Shown here: piece after piece, positions 40,601 to 50,502 of the stretch | How positions within the stretch are numbered: position 1 is the first letter of the stretch | How the letters are laid out: every line of letters begins with the position of its first letter | Assembly: GCA_022414725.1 (NCBI GenBank) | Contig: CM039467.1 | Span: 16,068,043-16,132,042, forward strand | Length of the DNA stretch: 64,000 bases | DNA from: Microglena sp. YARC | Lineage: Eukaryota > Chlorophyta > Chlorophyceae > Chlamydomonadales > Chlamydomonadaceae | Direction of reading: 5' to 3' | The notes under the pieces: model-generated | The model's database searches: none | Told to the model about the DNA's origin: nothing | Seen by the model: only the letters and a program-made list of their open reading frames with translations | Made by a program: the position numbers and the translations under genes

Positions 40601-43600
40601 TTTTCCGGAATACATTTCGATCGGAATACGAGACCCCGTTTTTGCCAAAATTGCCGGAATAAGCAACCTAAAATCAAAAAGTTTTTTTTATTACTGTAAT
40701 TGACTAAAAATGACCCAAATCGACCCAAATCAGAATAAGGATCCTGTTTTGGGAGGGAAAGAAGGAGGGGACAAAAGGAAAAGGAATAAGATTTCCCCTT
40801 TTTTATTTGAAAAAAAATCCCTGACCTCTGGCTAGCTCTCTCCTACCAGGCATGTGGCAACTCACAATTACGCCTCACCACACCAAACTACACCACACCT
40901 AACTAATACCAACTAAACCTTACCAAGCCTAACCAATCCATGTTACGCTATTCGTTGCATATTCCCTCCCTCTTGTTGACCTCTTTTTGCCTATTTTTGA
41001 CATATTTTTGCATCTTTTGACATCTTTATTTACCTCTTTTTGCCTCTTTTAGCCTATTTTTGACATATTTTTGCATCTTTTTGACATCTTTATTTACCTC
41101 TTTTTGCCTCTTTCAGCCTATTTTTGACATATTTTTGCATCTTTTTGACATCTTTACTTACCTCTTGTACAGCTGTGAAGCTCCTAGAGGCAAGTGTTGA
41201 GGAGCTAGGGCGTGGCAGTGTGCTTGGTGGTGAGGCACAGCTCTGGCTGGCCCTCTCTTACGGGGCCTGTGGTAAATCAAAATTACGCCACACTACACCA
41301 AACCTAACCAAGCCTAACCAAGCCAAGCAACGCTATTTGTTACTTTTTTCTCTTTTTCACCACTATCGTGCCTCATTTAAACCCCTTCTTGCCTCATTTG
41401 GCCCCCTTTTCCCCTCTTTTCGACCCCGTTTGGGCCCCTTCATGCCTCTTTTTTGACCCCTTGTTGCCTCTTTCACAGCTGTGAAACTCCTGGAGGAGAG
41501 TATTGAAGAGCTAGGGTGTGACAGTGTGCTTGGTGGTGAGGCACAGCTCTGGCTGGCCCTCACCAACCAGGCATGCGGTAAATCAAAATTACGCCACACC
41601 AAACCTAACCAAGCCAAGCAACGCTATTTGTTACCTCTATTTTTCCGCATTTTAACCTATTCTTTGCCTCTTTTTGACATATTTTTCTACCTCTTTTACA
41701 GCCGTGAAACTCCTGGAGGCGAGTATTGAAGAGCTAGGGTGTGACAGTGTTCTTGGTGGTGAGGCACAGCTCTGGCTGGCCCTCTCGTACAATGCATGTG
41801 GTCGCGAGCAGGATAGTATTGAGCAGTTTAAATACGTTGAGGCCAACAATGGCAATCCACGGGTTCGCAAGCAAGCGGAGGACCTGAGGGTAGGTGCGAG
41901 GGGGCGTGGGGGTTCTGTGGTGTGTGTGTGGTGTGTGTGTGTGTGTGTGGGGGGGGGGGGGGGCTCGACGGGGCCTGTGATAGCGAGCAGGATTGTATTG
42001 AGCAGTTTAAATACATTGAGGCCAACAAATGGCAACCCACGGGTTCGCAAGCAGGCAGAGGTGTGAGGGGTCTGTGTGGGTGGGGGGGTCTGTGTGGGTG
42101 GGGGTGGGTGGGGGTGTAAGGGGGGGGGGCATGACAGCAATAAGCAGCTTCGCAAGCAGGCGGTGGACCTTAGGGTAGGTGTGAGGGTGTGTGTGTAGGG
42201 GGGGGGGGGAGTGGTTGGTGTGGGGGGAGGAGGGTAGGGGTTGGGGGGGGGGGGTCTGTGTGTGGGTGAGGGTGGAGGGGGTGGAGGGGGTCTGTGTGGG
42301 TGTGTCGGTGGGTGGGTGGGATACTGAGGATAGGAGTGAGGGTGGGGGCAGGGGTGAGGATGGAGTGTGAGGGTGGGGAATGGTGGTGGGAATGGGGGCC
42401 CTCTTCTAAGGGGCCTGTGGGTGTTAACAGGAATCCAGGCACAGCTGTACTTGTTTGTGTGTTCGTGCTAGGGTGTGGGGTGGGTGGGGACGTGGGTGGG
42501 TGGTCGTAAACAAGAATCCAAGCACAGCTGCATTTTGTGTGTGGGGGGGTGGTGGGGGTGCGGGGGCTGGGTGTGGGGTGTGTGGGGGGGGGGCTGGGGT
42601 GTGGGGGGTGTGTGGGGCGGGGGGGGACAGGAACACGAGCACAGCTGTACTTGTTTGTGATGCTGTTTGCATTGGACTTCGCTTTGTGGTACAAACTGGG
42701 GTGGGGGTGCGTAGGTGGGATGTGGGGTGGGTGGGTGGGTGGGGTGGGGGTGGGGTAAAGGAACCCAGGCACAGCAATATTTGTTTGTGACGCTGTTTGC
42801 ATTGACTCTACTTTGTAGTGCCAATCTGGGGTGGGGGTGCAGGGGTGGGTGGGGTGAAGGTGGGGATGGGTGGAGGTGAAGGTGGGGATGGGTGGAGGTG
42901 AAGGTGGGGATGGGTGGGGGTGAAGGCACCCTAGCACAGCAATATTTGTTTGTGACGCTGTTTGCATTGACTCAACTTTGTAGTGCCAATCTGGGGTGGG
43001 GGTGCAGGGGTGGGTGGGGTGAAGGTGGGGATGGGTGGAGGTGAAGGTGGGGATGGGTGGGGGTGAAGGAACCCTAGCACAGCAATATTTGTTTGTGACG
43101 CTGTTTGCATTGACTCTACTTTGTAGTGCCAATCTGGGGTGGGGGTGCAGGGGTGGGTGGGGGTGAAGGTGGGGATGGGTGGAGGTGAAGGTGGGGATGG
43201 GTGGAGGTGAAGGTGGGGATGGGTGGAGGTGAAGGCACCCTAGCACAGCAATATTTGTTCGTGACGCTGTTTGCATTGATCAACTTGTAGTGCCCAATCT
43301 GGGGTGGGGGTGCAGGGGTGGGTGGGGTGAAGGTGGGGATGGGTGGAGGTGAAGGTGGGGATGGGTGGAGGTGAAGGTGGGGATGGGTGGGGGTGAAGGA
43401 ACCCTAGCACAGCAATATTTGTTTGTGACGCTGTTTGCATTGACTCAACTTTGTAGTGCCAATCTGGGGTGGGGGTGCAGGGGTTGGTGGGGTGAAGGTG
43501 GGGATGGGTGGAGGTGAAGGTGGGGATGGGTGGAGGTGAAGGTGGGGATGGAGGTGAAGGTGGGGATGGGTGGAGGTGAAGGTTGGGTATGGTGGAGTGA

Positions 43601-46600
43601 GGTGGGGATGGGTGGAGGTGAAGGTGGGGATGGGTGGAGGTGAAGGTGGGGATGGGTGGAGGTGAAGGTGGGATGGTGAGGTAGGTGGGGATGCGTGGGG
43701 GTGAAGGAACCCGAGCACAGCAATATTTGTTTGTGACGCTGTTTGCATGGACTCTACTTTGTAGTGCCAATCTGGGGTGGGGGTGCAGGGGTTGGGGGGT
43801 GGGGGGGATGAAGGTGAACGCACAGGTTTTGACGCTGGCATTGACTGGAATCTGGGGTGTGAGGTTGATGTGAGGTGGGATGGTGACGGTGGCCGTGGGG
43901 CAATGGGTGAGGTGGAGTGAAACCCTAGCACAGCAATATTTGTTTGTGACGCTGTTTGCATTGACTAACTTTGTAGTGCAATCTGGGGTGGGGTGCAGGG
44001 GTTGGTGGGTGAAGGTGATGGTGGAGGGTGGATGGTGAAGGGGGATAAAGGAACACAGCAATATTTGTTTGTGACGGAACTTGTGTAGTGCCAATCTGGG
44101 TGGGGGTGCAGTGTGGGGTTGAAGGTGGGCTGAAGGTTGGGTGGATGGGTGGCGAGGGTGAAGGTGCGTATGGATGAAGTGGGGGTGAAGGAACCCTAGC
44201 ACAGCAATATTTGTTTGTGACGCTGTTTGCATTGGACTCTACTTTGTAGTGCCAATCTGGGGTGGGGGTGCAGGTGGTGGGAGTGAAGGTGGGGATGGGT
44301 GTGAAGGTGGGGATGTGGTGAGGTGAACTGGGGATGGGTGGGGGTGAAGGAACCCTAGCACAGCAATATTTGTTTGTGACGCTTGTTTGCATTGGACTCA
44401 ACTTTGTAGTGCCAATCTGGGGTGGTGCAGGGTTGGGGGGGAAGGTGGGGATGGGTGGAGTGAAGGTGGGATGGTGGAGTGAAGGTGGGGATGGGTGGGG
44501 TGAGGTAGGGATGAAGGTGAAGGGTGGTGATGGGGAGGTGGGTGGGGATGGGGGAGGTGACGTGGGATGGGTGGAGGTGAAGGTGGGATGGGGAGGTGAA
44601 GGTGGGATGGGTGGGAAGGTGAAGCATGGGTGGAGGTGTGGGTGAAGGTGGGATGGGGATGGGTGGGGTGGAGGTGAAGGCAATGGGGGTGATGGTGGGG
44701 GTGAAGGAGGGTGCGGGTGAACCGAGGCAAATATTTGTTTTGTGTGGGTGGGGGTGGGTGGGGTGAACGCCTATGGCAGGGGGTGACCGTTGTTGTGACG
44801 CTTGCTGGGGTGGGGGTGCAATTGGGTGGTGAGGTGGGGTGATGGGTGGGTAGGGGTGAGTGAAGGTGGGATGGTCGGGGGAGATTAGGTTTGTGCGATG
44901 CTGAACGGGGTGGGGAGTGGGTCGGATGTTGGAGGTGAAGGGGGAACCCCAGCAATATTTGCACAGCAAATTGTTTTGACGCTGTTATGCATTGGACTCT
45001 ACGTTTGTAGTGGGCCAATCTCTGGGGTGGGGGTGCAGGGGTGAGGGTGGGTGAAGGTGGGATGGGGGAGGTGAAGGTGGGATGGGTGGAGGTGAAGGTG
45101 GGGATGGGTGGGGGTGAAGGAAACCCTAGCACAGCAATATTTGTTTGTGACGCTGTTTGCATTGACTCTACTTTGTAGTGCCAATCTGGGTGGGGGTTGC
45201 AGGGTGGGTGGGGTGAAGGTGGGGATGGGTGGAGGTGAAGGTGGGGATGGGTGGGGGTGAAGGAACCCTAGCACAGCAATATTTGTTTGTGACGCTGTTT
45301 GCATTGACTCAACTTTGTAGTGCCAATCTGGGGTGGGGGTGCAGGGGTTGGTGGGGTGAAGGTGGGATGGTGGAGGGTGGGAAGGTGAAGGGGTGGGGGA
45401 TGGGTGGGAGGTGAAGGTGGGGATGGGTGGAGGTGAAGGTGGGGGTGGGGGCGATGGGTGGTGGTGGAGGTTGAAGGGGGGGTGGGAATGGGTGGAGGTG
45501 AATGGGGGATGGGGAGGTGGGGGTGAAGGGAAACCCTAGCCACAGCAATATTTGTTTGTGACGCTCTGTTTGCATGGACTCTACTTTGTGCCAATCTGGG
45601 GTGGGGGTGGGGTTGCAGGGGTGGGGTGGGGGGGGTGGGAAGGTGGGGATGGGTGGAGGTGAAGGTGGGGTGGTGTGGGTGGGTGGGGGTGGGAAGAACC
45701 TAGCACAGCAATATTTGTTTGTGACGCTGTTTGCATTGACTCTACTTTGTAGTGCCAATCTGGGTGGGGGGGTGCAGGGGGGTGGGTGAAGGTGGGGGTT
45801 GTGGGGATGGAGCTGAAGGTGGGGATGGGGGAGGTGAAGGTGGGGAGGTGAAAGGTGGGGCAATGGTCGGTGGGATGGGTGGGGGTGGAAGGAACCAGCA
45901 CAGCAATATTTGTTTGTGACGGTTTGCATGGACTGTAGTGCCAATCTGTGGGGGTGCAGGGGTGGGTGGGGTGATGGGGATGGGTGGAAAGGTGGGGGGG
46001 ATGAAGGTTGGGGTGAAGGAACCCCTAGCACAGCAATATTGTTTGTGACGCTGTTTGCATTGACTCTACTTTGTAGTGCCAATCTGGGGTGGGGGTGCAG
46101 GGGTGGGGTGGGGGTGAAGGGGGGATGGGTGAGGTGAAGGTGGGGAAAAATGGGTGGAGGGTGAGGGAGGTGGGGAATGGGTGGGGGAGGTGGGGGAAGA
46201 ACCCTAGCACAGCATATTTGTTTGTGACGCTGTTTGCATGACTCTACTTTGTAGTGCCAATCTGGGGTGGGGGTGCAGGGGTGGGTGGGTGAAGGTGGGA
46301 TGGGTGGAAGGTGAGGTGGGGATGGGTGGGGAAGGAACCCTAGCACAGCAATATTTGTTTGTGACGCTGTTTGCATGACTCTACTTTGTAGTGCCAATCT
46401 GGGGTGGGGGGTGGCAGGGGATGACGGTGAAGTGGAATGGGTGGGTAGGGGGTGAAGGATGATGGTGAGTGTGGGGATGGGTGGTGAATGGTGGAGGTGA
46501 AGGTGGGGGAGGGTGGGTGGGGATGGGTGGTAGCAGGTGGTGAACTCTACTTTGGAACCCTGGGTGGGAGCACAGCAATATTTGTTTGTGACGCTGTTTG

Positions 46601-49600
46601 CATGGACTCTACTTTGTAGTGCCAATCTGGGGTGGGGTGCAGGGGTGGGGTGAAGGTGAAGGGATGGGGGATGGGTGGGGAGGGTGAAGTGTGGGGTGAT
46701 GGTGGGGTGGGGGTGGGTTGGAAGGGTGGGAAGGTGAAACCCTAGCACAGCAATATTTGTTTGTGACGCTGTTTGCATGGACTCTACTTTGTAGTGCCAA
46801 TCTGGGTGGGGGTGCAGGGGTTGGGGGTGGGTGGGGTGTGGTGGGGGGTGCATGGGTGGAGGTGGGGATTGAGGTGGGGGTGGAGGTGGGTGGGGATGTG
46901 GAAGGTGGGGATGGTGGGGTGAAGGTTGGGTGGAGGTGGGTGGGGGATGGTGGAGGTGAGGTGGGATGGTTGGAGGTGAGGTGGGATGAGGTGAAGGTGG
47001 GGATGGGTGGGGGTGAAGGAACCCTAGCACAGCAATATTTGTTTGTGACGCTGTTTGCATGGACTCTGCTTTGTAGTGCCAATCTGGGGTGGGAGTGCAG
47101 GGGTGGGTGGGGTGAAGGTGGGGATGGGTAGAGGTGAAGGTGGGGATGGGTGGGGGTGAAGGAACCCGAGCACAGCAATATTTGTTTGTGACGCTGTTTG
47201 CATTGACTCTACTTTGTAGTGCCAATCTGGGGTGGGGGTGCAGGGGTTGATGGGGTGAAGGTGGGGATGGGTGGAGGTGAAGGTGGGGATGGGTGGAGGT
47301 GAAGGTGGGGATGGGTGGGGGTGAAGGAACCCTAGCACAGCAATATTTGTTTGTGACGCTGTTTGCATGGACTCTACTTTGTAGTGCCAATCTGGGGTGG
47401 GGGTGCAGGGGTGGGTGGTGAAGGTGGGGTGGTGAGGTGAAGGTGGGGATGGGTGGGGGTGAAGGAACCCTAGCACAGCAATATTTGTTTCTGACGCTGT
47501 TTGCATTGACTCTACTTTGTAGTGCCAATCTGGGGTGGGGGCAGGTTGGGGTGAGGATGGGTTGAAGGTGGGGATGGGTGGAGGTGAAGGTGGGGATGGG
47601 TGGGGAAGGTGCAGGTGGGTGGTGGGAGGTGAAGGAACCCTAGCACAGCAATATTTGTTTGTGACGCTGTTCTGCATTGACTCAACTTTGTAGTGCCAAT
47701 CTGGGGTGGGGGTGCAGGGTGTGGGTGGGTGATGGGTGATGGCTGGAGGTGATGGTGGGGATGGGTGGAGGGTGAAGGAAGCCCTAGCACAGAATATTTG
47801 TCTGTGAATTGAGTAGTGCCAATCTGGGTGGGGGTGCAGGGTGGGTGAAGGGGTGGGTTGGAAGGTGGGGATGGGTGGAGTGAAGGTGGGGATGGGTGGG
47901 GTGAAGAACCCTAGCACAGCAATATTTGTTTGTGACGCTGTTTGCATGGACCTAAGGCCAATCTGGGTGGGGTGCAGGGGTTGGGTAGTGCCAAGGTGGG
48001 GTGCATGGGTGGGGTGAAGGTGGGGATGGGTGGAGGTGAAGGTGGGGATGGGGTGGAGGTGAAGGTGGGATGGTGGGGTGAAGGAACCCTAGCACAGCAA
48101 TATTGTTTTGTGACGCTGTTTGCATGGACTCTACTTTGTAGTGCCAATCTGGGGTGGGGGTGCAGGGGTGGGTGGGTGAAGGGGGGATGGGTGGAGGTGT
48201 GAAGGTGGAGATGGGTGGGGTGAAGGAACCCTAGCACAGCCAAAATTTGTTTGTGACGCTGTTTGCATTGACTCTACTTTGTAGTGCCAATCTGGGGTGG
48301 AGTGCAGGGTTGTGGGGTGAAGGTGGGAAAGGGTGGAGGTGAATTGGGGGAGGTGGGTGGATGGGTGGAGGTTGAAGGTGGGATGGGTGGAGGTGTGGGG
48401 ATGGGTGGAGGTGACAGGTGGGATGGTGGAGGTGAAGGTGGGGATGGTGGAGGTGAAGGGGGATGGGTGGAGGTGAAGGTAGGGATGGTGGAGGTGAAGT
48501 GGGGATGGTTGGAGTGAAGGTGGGGATGGAGGTGAGGTGGGATGGTTGAAGGTGGGGATGGGTGGAGGTGAAGGAACCCTAGCACAGCAATATTTGTTTG
48601 TGACGCTGTTTGCATTGACTCTGCTTTGCAGTACATCATGGAGGCCCCCAAGCTTCCGATTGGAAAGGATGAGCGTGTGCACATTGAGCTGATTAAGTCA
48701 GACACATGGCGATCTAGCGGGTGAGTGCAAAGTTTGATTGGCAAGGATCACATGGGTGGATGATAGGAGCGTAGAGGTAGATGAACTGAGCCGCAAACAA
48801 TCGTTTTACCGGCGGGGGCCCTGAGTTGGTGCTACAGTGATAATTTAGTTATTCAATATTGTTGCTTGCGCATTACTTGCGAATTGTAAGTTCCCCCTTA
48901 CATCGGGGACCCTAAACCCTGGACTTGTTTGGGCTTTCCGCATTACTTGCGTGTTATAAGTCCCCCTTTACACCGGGGACCCTAAACCCTAAACCCTAAA
49001 CCCTGAACTTGGGCTTCCGCATTACTTGTGTATTATAAGTCCCCCTTTACACCTGGGATCCTAAACCCTAAACCCTGAACTTTAGCTTCCGCATTACTTG
49101 CGTATTATAAGTCCCCCTTTTCAATGGGGACCCTAAACCTTAAACCCTAAACCCTGAACTTGGGCTTCCGCATTACTTGCGTGTTTTAAGTCCCCCTTTA
49201 CTCCGGGGACCCTAAACCCTAAACCCTGAACTTGGGCTTCCGCATTACTTGCGTGTTATAAGTCCCCCTTTACACCGGGGACCCTAAACTCTAAACCCTG
49301 AACTTTACCTTCCGCATTACTTGCGTATTATAAGTTCCCCTTTACACCGGGGACCCTAAACCCTAAACCCTGAACTTGGGCCTCCGCATTACTTGCGTAT
49401 TATAAGTCCCCCTTTACACCGGGGACCCTAAACCCTAAACCCTGAACTTGGGCTTCCGCATTACTTGCGTGTTTTAAGTCCCCCTGCACACCGTCGTGGG
49501 TGCATTAGGAGCCCAATAGGGCACCAGGGTAATGTGGCCATCATCATCACTCATCACTACGCTGCTCCACTTCATTCACCCCACCAACCACCTCTACCCA

Positions 49601-50457
49601 CCAACCACCAACCACCCCTACCTACCAACCACCAACCCCCCCCACACACACACACCAACCACCACCCCTACCACCAACCACCAACCACTGACCGCCACCC
49701 CCCCCCCACACACACACACACACACCGATAGGGCACCAGGGTAATGCAGCCATTCTCACCACTCATCGCTGCTCTACTTTATTCAACCCACCCCACACAC
49801 CCCACACACACCACCACCCCCCACCCCCCCCCACCAAATTCATTTTTATCCAGATGTATTCCATGTTTCTGGATGTATTTAGTTTATTCAGATGTATTCA
49901 GTTTATTCCGATGCATATAGTGTATTCAGATGTATTCAGATCAATTCAGTTTAGTCAGTTGTATTCGGTTTATTCAGATGTATTCCGTTTATTCCGATGT
50001 ATATAGTGTATTCAGATGTATTCAGATCAATTCAGTTTATTCAGATGTATTCGGTTTATTCAGATGTATTCAGTTTAATCCGATGTATATAGTGTATTCA
50101 GATCAATTCAGTTGTATTCAGATGTATTCAGATGTATTCAGATATATTCAGTGCAGGGTACTTCCATTGACCAAATTGGGCAGCTCTTTAGCGCACTTGA
50201 AAACAAAAAAACTGTGCTTTGTAGTGCAAAAAGCGCAAAAATTGCTTGCTGCGCCCACAGGTGTAGCACAAAACTGCGCGAAATGCGCTGTGGGGATCAA
50301 AAAGGCAGCGTGCAAGCGCACAAAAGCGTGCGCTTGGAAGTACCCTGATTCAGTGTATTCAGATGTATTCAGATATATTCAGTGTATGCAGTGTATGCAG
50401 TGTACCTGGGGGTGTTTTAAATGTTTCTGTTTTTTACTGCTACTTAATACTCCTCCA

Positions 50458-50502
<45 letters not shown>

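Noticed and set aside
42170..48744. Pro/His-rich proteins on the minus strand, up to ~740 residues
   Set aside because: Complement of the G-rich acceptor array of TPR intron 4.
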